A stretch of 64,000 bases of DNA from Parvularculaceae bacterium (GTDB lineage Bacteria > Pseudomonadota > Alphaproteobacteria > Caulobacterales > Parvularculaceae), in the NCBI GenBank assembly GCA_028280115.1, contig JANQMJ010000021.1, positions 1-64,000 of the forward strand, written 5' to 3'. A model generated the notes under the pieces. It saw only the letters and a program-made list of their open reading frames with translations. It was not told the DNA's origin and searched no databases. The position numbers were made by a program, and so were the translations under genes. Of this stretch, positions 1 through 7,826 are shown piece after piece. Numbering within the stretch: position 1 is the stretch's first letter; every line of letters starts with the position of its first letter.

Positions 1-189
1 CAGACCGTTGAGCGCCGGGCCCATTTCCTTGCGCTCTTCCGGGCTCATCTTGCCCAGCGTTTTCATACGCTCGGAAATGACGCCTTTTTTGCCGAGGGCT
101 TGCACCCGCAGTTCTTCGAGCGCTGCTTCGGTTTCCGCCGTAGCGATTCTTGCGGCAAGGTCGCTCTCTAATGTTTCGATGTCACTCAC
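1..189 (-). CDS. pheS: Phenylalanyl-tRNA synthetase alpha subunit, N-terminal part (cut by window edge)
   Basis: Only the first 63 codons lie in the window. The product charges tRNA-Phe as part of the alpha2beta2 enzyme in the cytosol. The visible peptide begins [15 protein letters not shown] and runs into [20 protein letters not shown] and a [10 protein letters not shown] stretch, which is the conserved tRNA-binding coiled-coil start of bacterial PheS. The start is a GTG whose bases overlap the TGA of the upstream gene by 8 nt, so translation is probably coupled to that unknown gene. In most bacteria pheS follows rplT directly; here two genes intervene. Confidence 0.93.
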   Translation of the reverse strand, partial: MSDIETLESDLAARIATAETEAALEELRVQALGKKGVISERMKTLGKMSPEERKEMGPALNGL

Positions 190-973
190 TTTTGGTCCTC
201 TCAAAAGCCGCCTTTGCTTCTAAAAGAAGGTCCGGAAATTCTTCTTCAACAACAACCTCGCCGGTCAACGATATCTTGATCGTTCGCTGAGAGATTTTGT
301 CTTCCGTCTGTTCGCGCTCAATAAACGTGAATTGCTGATTCTCCCATTCGAAATCGATTCTGGACAAATCGCTGAGCGACACGGTGCGTTCTATGATTTT
401 AGCCGACCCGTCGGTTGGTGAAATGATCTGCATTTTTGCGTCGTCCTCACACGAATAGAATTCGTCCTGGTTTGAATCCTCATCAACCACCAGCGCGAAA
501 ATGAGACCCTCGGAGTCGTCTTCGTAATAGGCGTAAGCCGGCACAAACACGCGGCGATCGAACACCGCAACTCTTTTGCCGATTTCCGCGTCCAATCGAA
601 GAAGATTGACGGTCGGCAAGCTGCATCCGCCGCCATCCATAACTTTGGCGCCGTCTTGTCCCGAAAAGCTACTGAATTCCCCGCCCCAATACTTCGGTGG
701 GCCCATAAGTACAGGAACCACCGGCGATTCTCGCCCGCCATCCATCCAGCTTGGCCCCTTCATGAACTGAACCGGCACGCTGAGTTTGGCGCGGTCTTTT
801 ACAGGAATCTGCGCCCTTTGATAAATGTAGGCATAAGGATCAGCTTCTTCTTCAATCGCATCAAAAATTCCTAAGTCGGGGCCAATCCCATACTTTTCCG
901 CCACCCAGCTTCCGACGAAAATGAGAACCGCAATTGCGGCGATCAGTGTTATGAAACCATGAATGAACCGCAT
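182..973 (-). CDS. Membrane-anchored protein of unknown function upstream of pheS
   Basis: A 263-residue protein with one N-terminal hydrophobic segment (about residues 7-24, then GSWVAEKYG), leaving a long acidic domain probably outside the cytoplasmic membrane. I do not recognise a family. Two cysteines (in 'GGGCSLP' and 'YSCEDD') could form a disulfide. The C-terminal part is rich in Glu and Asp. It begins 15 nt after the P1 peptidase stop and its TGA overlaps the pheS GTG, so the three genes look like one transcript. The overlap suggests PheS expression may depend on its translation. Codon use looks like its neighbours, although this stretch is slightly more AT-rich. Confidence 0.75.
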   Translation of the reverse strand: MRFIHGFITLIAAIAVLIFVGSWVAEKYGIGPDLGIFDAIEEEADPYAYIYQRAQIPVKDRAKLSVPVQFMKGPSWMDGGRESPVVPVLMGPPKYWGGEFSSFSGQDGAKVMDGGGCSLPTVNLLRLDAEIGKRVAVFDRRVFVPAYAYYEDDSEGLIFALVVDEDSNQDEFYSCEDDAKMQIISPTDGSAKIIERTVSLSDLSRIDFEWENQQFTFIEREQTEDKISQRTIKISLTGEVVVEEEFPDLLLEAKAAFERTKSE

Positions 974-988
974 TTTCCCCTCCTGTCG

Positions 989-2212
989 TCACTCCGACTC
1001 GCGCGCGCGTTTTTCCAGAAGCGCCCGCACCTTATCCAGCGGCAGCGCTTCAACGCGCGACGGCTCGCCCGTACCCGTATTAAATCCGTCCATCGTCTGC
1101 GCCATGAAGAGCGAGTTCAAAATCGCTTCTTCCGTCGCTTCGATGGCCGCCTGAGACAGCGGCGAGAAAAGGCTGTTGGGCAGGTCTTTGATCGTCGAAA
1201 CTTTGCTGCGCCGTTCGGGCGTGCGCCGGACAGACCGAGCCGTCGAAAACGCGATCACATAATCGCCTGACCCGTTGGTCATGGACGCCCCGGTGCGCGC
1301 CAGACCGGCCAGCGCGCGATTGGCAAGCCGCTCTAGATTGCGGTCGGACAGCGGCGCGTCGGTCGCCACGACAATCATGACCGAACCGTCCGCCTTCGCC
1401 AAGGCTTCGGCGGACGGCGCATGCCCCGCCGGCGGAACCGTCAGCGAAAGCGCGTCCGCGTCGCCCTTGTCGGCATGTTCTTTCAGATAATATTGGCCCA
1501 GCGCCTCGCCGACCCGCACGCCGTCGATCATTAAAACGCCGCCGAAATTCGACTGGACCAGCACGCCGAGGGTCCAGCCGCCGAGCGCGTCGGGCAGCTT
1601 GCGCGAACTCGTCCCGACGCCGCCCTTCCAGCCGAAGGCGCGGGTTCCCGTACCGGCGCCGACCGCGCCCTCTTCGACCGGACCCTTCTTCGCCTTTTCA
1701 ATCGCGCGGCGGATCAGTTTCGCCGTCAGGGCGCGCTTGCGGATATTGTTAAGCCCGCCATCATTGGTTTCGCCGACGACGGCGTTGACCGATCCGACCT
1801 TTTCATTGCCCGGCCGGTCCAGCGTCCATTCGATGGCGGCAACGGCGCCCTCGGGCACGCTCAACGTATTGGTCAGGACGATGGGCGATTCGATTTCGCC
1901 CAGTTCGCGAATTTGCGTCGAGCCCATGAGCTTGCCGTAGCCGTTGCCGACGATGACGGCGGCGGGAACTTTGTCCTGATAAAGATTGCCGCCATGGGGC
2001 AGGATCGCCGTGGCGCCAGTGCGAATGTCCGGTCCCTTGATCAGCGTGACATGGCCGACCCGGACGCCGCCGACATCGGTGATGGCGTTAAGCGGTCCGG
2101 GCGCGAAAATGCCCGGCGCGACGCCGAGATCGCGCGCCCGCGCGTCGTCCTCCGCCCGGCCCGGCCCGCCAAGGGCGCAGGCGGCTGCCATCGTCAGCAT
2201 AATACCCCTCAT
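989..2212 (-). CDS. P1 family peptidase (S58, DmpA/L-aminopeptidase D-esterase type), exported
   Basis: Member of the DmpA/BapA group (MEROPS S58), Ntn-like hydrolases that self-cleave and remove N-terminal residues from small peptides or amides. Family features seen: 'NAITDVGGVRVGHVTL' near the start, 'ATAILPHGGNLYQDKVPAAV', 'GIEW'-like helix 'AAIEWTLDR', 'VGETNDGGLNNI', and the self-cleavage region around 'GAVGAGTGTRAFGWKGGVGTSSR'. The chosen ATG gives a signal peptide MRGIMLTMAAACALGGPGRA, implying export; an ATG ten codons upstream is possible but puts polar residues before the signal. It lies between rplT and pheS, an unusual place, and heads the transcript that includes pheS. Confidence 0.88.
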   Translation of the reverse strand: MRGIMLTMAAACALGGPGRAEDDARARDLGVAPGIFAPGPLNAITDVGGVRVGHVTLIKGPDIRTGATAILPHGGNLYQDKVPAAVIVGNGYGKLMGSTQIRELGEIESPIVLTNTLSVPEGAVAAIEWTLDRPGNEKVGSVNAVVGETNDGGLNNIRKRALTAKLIRRAIEKAKKGPVEEGAVGAGTGTRAFGWKGGVGTSSRKLPDALGGWTLGVLVQSNFGGVLMIDGVRVGEALGQYYLKEHADKGDADALSLTVPPAGHAPSAEALAKADGSVMIVVATDAPLSDRNLERLANRALAGLARTGASMTNGSGDYVIAFSTARSVRRTPERRSKVSTIKDLPNSLFSPLSQAAIEATEEAILNSLFMAQTMDGFNTGTGEPSRVEALPLDKVRALLEKRARESE

Positions 2213-2238
2213 GAGATTCACTGGCTGCTCTCTCCAAA

Positions 2239-2270
2239 ACAAAAAAGCGCCATCCGATCGGATGACGCTT
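2239..2270 (-). terminator. Hairpin with T-tract just upstream of the P1 peptidase
   Basis: The 26-bp inverted repeat at 2245-2270 (core CATCCGATCGGATG, arms AAGCG/CGCTT) is followed on the minus strand by a run of six T. It looks like an intrinsic terminator placed about 30 nt before the P1 peptidase start codon. It may stop read-through from rpmI-rplT or act as an attenuator for the peptidase-unknown-pheS transcript. Confidence 0.6.
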
Positions 2271-2403
2271 ACCGGCTGCCGTCGCCGTCGTCACCCGTTC
2301 AGAAGGCGTTCCTAAAAAAGAAGAATCCCGCCGCGCGACCGCGAGCGGTTCCGTCGAAAAGGTCTTGGCCCTTGGATGCGGGTTGCCTTGTCATGGCCCC
2401 TAG

Positions 2404-2437
2404 ATAAAAAAACCGGGCCCCGATGTCGAGGGGCCCG
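2404..2437 (-). terminator. Rho-independent terminator of rpmI-rplT
   Basis: On the minus strand a perfect GGGCCCC/GGGGCCC stem (2415-2421 with 2430-2436) with an 8-nt loop is followed by seven T (2406-2412). It lies about 85 nt after the rplT stop, as expected for the end of the ribosomal protein transcript. Confidence 0.85.
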
Positions 2438-2522
2438 TCAAGGTAAGGCCGATGGGCTGACGACAGCGCCGCGCCGGTCAGAACCGCCGCGCTATTAGGA
2501 AACTGCCTTAATAGACAATCGG

Positions 2523-2879
2523 TTAGGCAAGAGCGGCCTTGGCCTTCTCGGCCAGGGCCTTGAACGCCGCAGGCTCTTTCACCGCCAGGTCGGCGAGCAT
2601 TTTGCGGTCGACCTCGATACCGGCCCTGGAAAGCCCGTTGATGAACCGGGCATAGGTCATCCCGGCTTCGCGGGCGGCGGCGTTGATGCGCTGGATCCAC
2701 AAGGAGCGGAAATTGCGCTTGCGCGCCCGGCGATCGCGATAGGCGTACTGGCCGGCCTTTTCCACGGCCTGGTTGGCGACCCGAAAGGTATTTTTGCGTC
2801 GGCCGTAATAGCCCTTGGCCTTTTTGATGACCTTGCGGTGGCGGGCGTGGGCGGTCACGCCTCTTTTCACACGAGACAT
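2523..2879 (-). CDS. rplT: 50S ribosomal protein L20
   Basis: 118 residues, the standard length. L20 is an early-assembly 23S rRNA-binding protein; in many bacteria it also represses its own operon. The sequence [20 protein letters not shown], followed by the basic helix '[40 protein letters not shown]' and 'QRINAAAR', is diagnostic. It follows rpmI by 12 nt and is followed by a strong terminator. Confidence 0.98.
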   Translation of the reverse strand: MSRVKRGVTAHARHRKVIKKAKGYYGRRKNTFRVANQAVEKAGQYAYRDRRARKRNFRSLWIQRINAAAREAGMTYARFINGLSRAGIEVDRKMLADLAVKEPAAFKALAEKAKAALA

Positions 2880-2891
2880 TTTCGCAGCTCC

Positions 2892-3092
2892 TTAGCGGTC
2901 GTAGGGCATGTATTTTTTGACGATCTTGGCGTCGCACGCTTCGAGCACGTCCATGCCCCGCTTCTGGCGGATCTGCTTGGGCGTGCGCTTGATCATGCCG
3001 TGGCGTTTGCCGGAGACGCCGACCTTGACCTTGCCGGAGGCAGTCATCTTAAAGCGCTTTTTCGCGCCGGATTTGGTCTTCAATTTAGGCAT
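2892..3092 (-). CDS. rpmI: 50S ribosomal protein L35
   Basis: 66 residues. L35 is a small basic large-subunit protein. [20 protein letters not shown], then '[18 protein letters not shown]' and the 'MPYDR' end, match the family. The start at 3092 gives the usual MPK N-terminus; an upstream in-frame extension is not conserved in the family. infC is not adjacent, so in this genome rpmI-rplT have their own promoter (3188-3215). Confidence 0.97.
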   Translation of the reverse strand: MPKLKTKSGAKKRFKMTASGKVKVGVSGKRHGMIKRTPKQIRQKRGMDVLEACDAKIVKKYMPYDR

Positions 3093-3187
3093 TTCGCTTT
3101 CCCGAAAAGGGCCCCGAAGGGCGCAGCAAGGCCGCCAAGGCATGCCGTCCCAGCTTCTGGGGCCCGGCGACCGGTTCAGAGCGGCGG

Positions 3188-3215
3188 GTTATAGCGGGAA
3201 GGTCGCAGCTTTCAA
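3188..3215 (-). promoter_or_regulatory. Putative housekeeping promoter for rpmI-rplT
   Basis: Minus strand: -35 TTGAAA (3210-3215), 16-bp spacer, -10 TATAAC (3188-3193). Transcription would start near 3181, giving a leader of about 90 nt before rpmI. Confidence 0.55.
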
Positions 3216-3454
3216 GAGCCCGCGCAGGCTTTTTCGCGCCTGCAGCAAGCTGAAAGGGAGAGCCGGCAAGGCGGGCGGCGGGAAGCCTCCCCTTCGGTTT
3301 GGCAGCAATTATTGCGGATTTCGGCGTTTGGTCGCTGAAACAGCGCGGTTCGCGGTGAAGTGAAGTTAGAAACGCGGCGAACCGAATGACGGCGCGCGCG
3401 ATTTTCGGCTAGAACTGCACAACCAATTAAAGCTTGGCGGCGGAAGGAGTGAGC

Positions 3455-4393
3455 ATGCGCTTGATGCTGGGAATCGTCATTTTCCTGATCACCGCCGCGC
3501 GCGCCGCAGCCGTCGAACCTGTCGCCTCCGTCCCCTACCGCATCGATTATGACGGCTGGTACACGATCGACGTTAACGTCAATGGCCAAGGGCCTTATCA
3601 TTTCATCATCGACACCGGGGCGACGCTGACCGCGGTGTTTGAGAGCATCACAGCGAGCCAGCCCCTTTTCGACGCCGTCGGTCCTGACTTGCGCATCCTC
3701 GGCCTTAGCGGGGCGCAATATCTGCCGCCTGTTACTATCGGCGATATCGACATCGGCGGGCTCGAATTCACCGATCACGTCGGCGTTGTCATTCCAGATT
3801 GGGACGGCGTAGAGAACATGCCCCACGGCGTATTGGGACTCGACTTTCTGTCCGCATACACCGTTTATTTCAACGCACCCGCCGGGCGAATTGAATTTTA
3901 CGCGCCAGACAATCCGCCAACGGACAAACTCACCGACATGGGTCGGACGCGGCTCGAACTTAACCGATTCACAAGACGAAACGATGGCCTTTACGCCGTG
4001 ACGGCGACGATCGACCGGCGGCGCATACCGTTTATTCTCGATCTGGGCGCGGCCGGCACGATCATTAATTACAACGCCATGCGACGCCTGCTCGGCGGGA
4101 TTTATATCGACGCCCCGCGCGGGTCGGCGGCGTCGACCGGATCGAAGATCCGCGACATTTTCGGCGATCAAAGCATTGCCCGGTCGATCAGGATTACATC
4201 GATCCGAATGGGCGGCGCACGATGGGGCCGGCGCATATTGGTTGTTTACAACGCCGGCATTTTTAATGAGCTCGGCCTTTACTCAAGACCTTACGGTCTT
4301 ATGGGCGCCGACATGTTCCGCGACCGCAGTTTTATCCTGGATTTCGCCGGCGAGCGTTTATACCTCTCGGGCCCGGTGATCGAGTCGTCATAG
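3455..4393 (+). CDS. Secreted retropepsin-like aspartyl protease
   Basis: 312 residues with a signal peptide (MRLMLGIVIFLITAARAAA). The first lobe has the catalytic motif 'YHFIIDTGATLTAVF' (Asp53-Thr-Gly) followed by 'MPHGVLGLDFLSAYTVYFN', the pattern of the single-chain bacterial aspartyl protease family. A second lobe repeats the layout with 'IPFILDLGAAGTIINYNAM' and 'GLMGADMFRDRSFILDFAGERLYL'; its motif is DLG rather than DTG, so one catalytic Asp may be all that is classical. The start at 3455 is preceded by GGAAGGAG. Substrate unknown; cell-envelope or periplasmic role inferred from the signal peptide. Confidence 0.85.
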   Translation: MRLMLGIVIFLITAARAAAVEPVASVPYRIDYDGWYTIDVNVNGQGPYHFIIDTGATLTAVFESITASQPLFDAVGPDLRILGLSGAQYLPPVTIGDIDIGGLEFTDHVGVVIPDWDGVENMPHGVLGLDFLSAYTVYFNAPAGRIEFYAPDNPPTDKLTDMGRTRLELNRFTRRNDGLYAVTATIDRRRIPFILDLGAAGTIINYNAMRRLLGGIYIDAPRGSAASTGSKIRDIFGDQSIARSIRITSIRMGGARWGRRILVVYNAGIFNELGLYSRPYGLMGADMFRDRSFILDFAGERLYLSGPVIESS

Positions 4394-4466
4394 CCGCCTT
4401 CGGCCGGATTGCGCTTCGCGCCCGCATCTGGAAAACTGGCCCGTCGAACAATTGAGGGGCGCCATC

Positions 4467-5789
4467 ATGACACGCCGACTGCTTCCCGCCGGCTGCATCG
4501 CCATTTTCTCTATTCTCGCCGCCGCGCCCGCCCAGGCCGCCGACTACGCCGTCATTCACGCCGGCCGGCTTTTGGCCGCGCCCGGCGGCGCCGTGCTGAG
4601 CGAACACTCGGTCATCATCAAGAACGGCCGCATCGCATCGGTGACGCCCGGCTATGTCGACGCCGTCCCCGAAGCCGGGCCGGACGACCGAGTCACGGTG
4701 CATGATCTTAAGGACATGTTCGTCCTGCCGGGCCTGATCGACGGTCATGTCCACATCACCCATGAGAACAATCCCAGGGGCCGGCTCCAGCGCGTTGAAA
4801 TGTCTTCCGCGGATTACGCCATCGCCGGCGCGGGTTTCGCTCGCACGACCCTGATGGCGGGCTTCACCACCGTGCGCGACGTCGGCGCGCGCGAGCGCGA
4901 CGCGATCTTCGCCCTGCGCGCAGGCATCGACCGCGGCGATGTGATCGGCCCGCGGATTTTCGCATCGGGCTCGACCATTTCCGTCACCGGCGGCCATGGC
5001 GACGGCACGCAGGGCTATCGCGACGACATCGGCGAGCTGCTGCATCACACCGGCGTTTGCAACGGCGTCGGGGAATGCCGCCATGCGGTGCGCGAACAGG
5101 TGCGCGCCGGCGCCGATCATATCAAGCTCACGGCGACCGCAGGAGTTCTTTCCAACACCGCCGCCGGGCTGGAACAGCAGTTCTTCGAGGACGAACTAGA
5201 AGCCATCATGGACGCCGCCCACGCCATGAACCGCAAGGTCACCGCCCACGCCCACGGCGTCGCCGGCATTAACGCGGCGCTGCGCGCCGGCGTCGACGCC
5301 ATCGAGCACGGCACCTATCTCGACAATGAATCGATCCGCCTGTTCAAACGCACCGGCGCCTATCTCGTGCCGACCATTCTCGCCGGCGTCACGGTCGCGG
5401 AATGGGCGGCCGACCCCGACTCGCATTTATTGCCGCCGCAGCGCGCCAAGGCGGCCGAGGTCGGCCCGCGCATGCTGGACATGGCGCGCCAGGCCCATGC
5501 CGGCGGCGTCAAGATCGCCTTCGGCACCGACTCAGGCGTTTCAAGGCACGGCGAAAACGGCCGCGAATTCGGCCTGCTTGTCGAGGCGGGCATGACGCCC
5601 ATGGAAGCGATCAAGGCCGCCACGGTCTGGGGCGCGGACAATCTGGGCAAATCCGACGTCCTCGGAACGATCGCCCAGGGCAAATACGCCGACATCATCG
5701 CCGTCGACGGCGATCCGCTGGCCGATGTCGACGAACTCCTCGACGTCGATTTCGTGATGAAGGAAGGGGTTGTTTATAAAAGCCCTTGA
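4467..5789 (+). CDS. Secreted metal-dependent amidohydrolase (prolidase/imidazolonepropionase-like)
   Basis: 440 residues with signal peptide MTRRLLPAGCIAIFSILAAAPAQA. Amidohydrolase superfamily TIM barrel: N-terminal beta-sandwich, metal motif 'LPGLIDGHVHIT', candidate carboxylated Lys in 'HIKLTATAGVLS', 'VTAHAHG', 'IEHGTYLD', and the last metal Asp in 'FGTDSGV'. The group contains secreted Xaa-Pro or other dipeptide hydrolases. RBS GAGGGG supports the start at 4467. It follows the aspartyl protease by about 70 nt, so both may serve periplasmic peptide breakdown. Exact substrate cannot be read from the sequence. Confidence 0.9.
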   Translation: MTRRLLPAGCIAIFSILAAAPAQAADYAVIHAGRLLAAPGGAVLSEHSVIIKNGRIASVTPGYVDAVPEAGPDDRVTVHDLKDMFVLPGLIDGHVHITHENNPRGRLQRVEMSSADYAIAGAGFARTTLMAGFTTVRDVGARERDAIFALRAGIDRGDVIGPRIFASGSTISVTGGHGDGTQGYRDDIGELLHHTGVCNGVGECRHAVREQVRAGADHIKLTATAGVLSNTAAGLEQQFFEDELEAIMDAAHAMNRKVTAHAHGVAGINAALRAGVDAIEHGTYLDNESIRLFKRTGAYLVPTILAGVTVAEWAADPDSHLLPPQRAKAAEVGPRMLDMARQAHAGGVKIAFGTDSGVSRHGENGREFGLLVEAGMTPMEAIKAATVWGADNLGKSDVLGTIAQGKYADIIAVDGDPLADVDELLDVDFVMKEGVVYKSP

Positions 5790-5794
5790 TCCGT

Positions 5795-6253
5795 TCACGC
5801 ATAATCGAGCGGCAGTTCGGTGGTGTATTTGAGTTCCTCCATGGAAAAGGTCGACGTCACGTCGGAATACTCCGCCGCCGAAATCAGCCGCTTATAGATG
5901 CGGTCGAAATGGGCCATGTCGGGTGCGACGACCTTCATGAGATAATCGACATCGCCGCTCATGCGGTGAACCTCGACGACTTCCGGGATGCGCCGCACGG
6001 CCTTGGCGAATTTTTCGACCCAGGTTTCGCTGTGCCGGGCGGCCTTGACCGCCACGAACGCCGTCAGGTTGAGATTGAGCGCGCCCTTGTCGGCGAGCGC
6101 GACCCGGCGGCGGACAGCCCCTTCCTCTTCGAGCTTTTTGATCCGCCGCCAGCAGGGCGTCGACGACAGGCCGACCGATTCGGCGATATCGCTAACAGGG
6201 GTCGCAGAATCGCGTTGCAAATGCGCCAAAATCCCCTTATCGATTGTGTCCAT
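5795..6253 (-). CDS. Lrp/AsnC family transcriptional regulator
   Basis: 152 residues: N-terminal winged HTH (MDTIDKGILAHLQRDSATPV, then 'VSDIAESVGLSSTPCWRRIKKLEEEGAVRR') and the C-terminal RAM effector domain ('FVAVKAARHSETWVEKFAKAVRRIPEVVEVHRMSGDVDYLMKVVAPDM'). Such proteins sense amino acids and act on neighbouring transport or catabolic genes. The start at 6253 gives the family-typical MDxIDxxIL. It is convergent with the amidohydrolase (5 bp apart) and divergent from the DUF6356 gene. A near-perfect palindrome just upstream of its start (6264-6286) is a candidate autoregulatory site. Confidence 0.93.
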   Translation of the reverse strand: MDTIDKGILAHLQRDSATPVSDIAESVGLSSTPCWRRIKKLEEEGAVRRRVALADKGALNLNLTAFVAVKAARHSETWVEKFAKAVRRIPEVVEVHRMSGDVDYLMKVVAPDMAHFDRIYKRLISAAEYSDVTSTFSMEELKYTTELPLDYA

Positions 6254-6263
6254 TCTAATTTCT

Positions 6264-6286
6264 CGACTATTTTTAGAAATTAGTCG
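6264..6286. promoter_or_regulatory. Palindrome upstream of the Lrp/AsnC gene, candidate operator
   Basis: CGACTA at 6264-6269 pairs with TAGTCG at 6281-6286 around an A/T-rich centre (TTTTTAGAAAT), the general shape of Lrp-type sites. It ends 11 bp before the regulator's ATG and lies in the divergent region with the DUF6356 gene. Confidence 0.5.
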
Positions 6287-6386
6287 CACTTTATAGTTTT
6301 TCTATCGCAATTAATAGGGAATTTTTTCGCCCGACATCTCCTAGAGTGCCAAGCGAAGTCAGAAAGCGGGGGGAGACGCCGTCGCC

Positions 6387-6668
6387 ATGATCAAGCGCGC
6401 CTTTACCGAGCACCCGGCAAGCGTCGGCGAGAGCTATTTCGAGCATATGGGCATGGCCCTGCGCTTCAGCGCCAAGATGCTGCTCGGCGGGCTGGCCTGT
6501 CTGGTGCACGCCTTTTTCCCGTTCCTGTTCGTCCGCACCGGCAGCGAATGTATCGACACCTTGCATGAGCGCATGGTGACCAATCGCGACCGCCGCAAAT
6601 GCGCCGAAACCGCTGCGCAGATGCCCGCCCTGCCGCGCGACGGCGCAAACCTTACGGCCGCTGAATAA
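6387..6668 (+). CDS. DUF6356 family small membrane protein
   Basis: 93 residues. 'FTEHPASVGESYFEHMGMALRFSAKMLLGGLACLVHAFFPFLFVRTGSE' is the conserved core of DUF6356: a short amphipathic start, one hydrophobic stretch and a conserved Cys/His/Pro-containing segment, followed by 'LHERMVTNR'. Function unknown; probably a cytoplasmic-membrane protein. A purine-rich GGGGGGAG lies 11 nt upstream of the ATG. Its promoter shares the intergenic space with the Lrp-type regulator, which may control it. Confidence 0.85.
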   Translation: MIKRAFTEHPASVGESYFEHMGMALRFSAKMLLGGLACLVHAFFPFLFVRTGSECIDTLHERMVTNRDRRKCAETAAQMPALPRDGANLTAAE

Positions 6669-6717
6669 CGACTGGCGGCTTGATTGAGCCTTTCGCACCC
6701 ATCCGGTGATCGCCCGC

Positions 6718-7719
6718 ATGACTCTTGACCGCCTGCGCGGATTTGCGCCCGGCGTCCTGCTGGCGGCGACGATTGCGCTCGCCTCGCAATTCATCGCGGC
6801 GCGCTATGGCGGCCCGGTGATGCTCTACGCCATTTTGTTCGGCATCGCGTTCAACTTTCTCAGCAACGATCCGAAATGCGCCGCCGGTCTTCAGTTCGCC
6901 TCCAAGCGCGTGCTTCAGGCCGGCGTCGTGCTGCTTGGCGCGGCGGTGACATTTTCTGAAATCGCCTCGCTCGGCTGGGCGACGGCGGCGCTGATTGTCG
7001 GCGGCGTCGGCGCCACGATCGCCGGGGGCTATCTTATCGGCAGGGCCGGCCGGCTCGCGCCCCAATACGCCGTCCTTTCCGCCGGCGCGGTGGCGATTTG
7101 CGGCGCCTCCGCGGCGATGGCGATTTCCGCGGTGCTGCCCCAAACCAAAGACAGCGATCGCCAGCTCATCATGACCGTGGTCGGCGTCACCACGCTCTCG
7201 ACCATCGCCATGGTGGTCTATCCGCCGCTTACCCATGCGCTCGGTTTTTCCGACATTCGCGCCGGGGTTTTTCTCGGCGCCACCATTCATGACGTCGCCC
7301 AGGTGCTCGGCGCCGGCTATATCGTTTCCGAGGAGGCCGGCGCGACGGCCGCCATCGTCAAACTCATGCGCGTGACGCTGCTGGCTCCGGCGGTTTTCGC
7401 CATCGCCCTCATTTTCTCGCAAAAGGGCGCCGGAACCGACGCCGCGCAGCGCGCTTTTCCATTATTTCTGCTGGGCTTTGCGGCCTTGATGGCGGCCAAC
7501 AGCATGGGGCTGGTCCCGGCTGAATTTCGGACGTTGCTCGGCGATCTGTCGCGCTGGTGCCTGGTGATTGCGGTGTCGGCGCTGGGCGTTCGAACCTCGC
7601 TCAAAGATCTTGTCGATGTGGGGCCGCGGCCGGCCGCGGTGATGGCGCTGCAAACGCTGCTGCTGGCGGCATTGGTTGCGGCGGCGACGTTTGTCTTCGC
7701 CGGCGCGCTGCCGCAATAG
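6718..7719 (+). CDS. YeiH/UPF0324 family putative sulfate exporter
   Basis: About 333 residues, polytopic (ten or so hydrophobic segments). Family features: 'YAILFGIAFNFLS', 'KRVLQAGVVLLGAAVTFSEI', 'AVAICGASAAMAISAVLPQTKDSDRQLIMTVVGVTTLSTIAMVVYP', 'GVFLGATIHDVAQVLGAGY' and the C-terminal 'LGVRTSLKDL'. The family is annotated as putative sulfate exporters, with experimental support only in a few members. Start ATG 6718 chosen; a GTG four codons upstream (6706) is equally readable. It lies 49 nt after DUF6356 and is probably co-transcribed. Confidence 0.9.
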   Translation: MTLDRLRGFAPGVLLAATIALASQFIAARYGGPVMLYAILFGIAFNFLSNDPKCAAGLQFASKRVLQAGVVLLGAAVTFSEIASLGWATAALIVGGVGATIAGGYLIGRAGRLAPQYAVLSAGAVAICGASAAMAISAVLPQTKDSDRQLIMTVVGVTTLSTIAMVVYPPLTHALGFSDIRAGVFLGATIHDVAQVLGAGYIVSEEAGATAAIVKLMRVTLLAPAVFAIALIFSQKGAGTDAAQRAFPLFLLGFAALMAANSMGLVPAEFRTLLGDLSRWCLVIAVSALGVRTSLKDLVDVGPRPAAVMALQTLLLAALVAAATFVFAGALPQ

Positions 7720-7826
7720 CGCCTTAAGAGAGCGTAAACGCGCGCATAACCGCACATTTCCTTTCCACGATTTTAACCCGATGGCGCCAGGCTCGAACGG
7801 CATGTTTCCCGACGGGAGTTCCGCTC

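Noticed and set aside
2395..2937. Long minus-strand frame across rplT
   Set aside because: Out of frame with the unmistakable L20 sequence and composed of Arg/Pro/Gly-rich translation typical of a shadow frame in high-GC DNA.
3346..3384. Inverted repeat CGGTTCGC...GCGAACCG upstream of the aspartyl protease
   Set aside because: Only 8 bp with a 23-bp gap and no recognised regulator; could be chance in GC-rich DNA.
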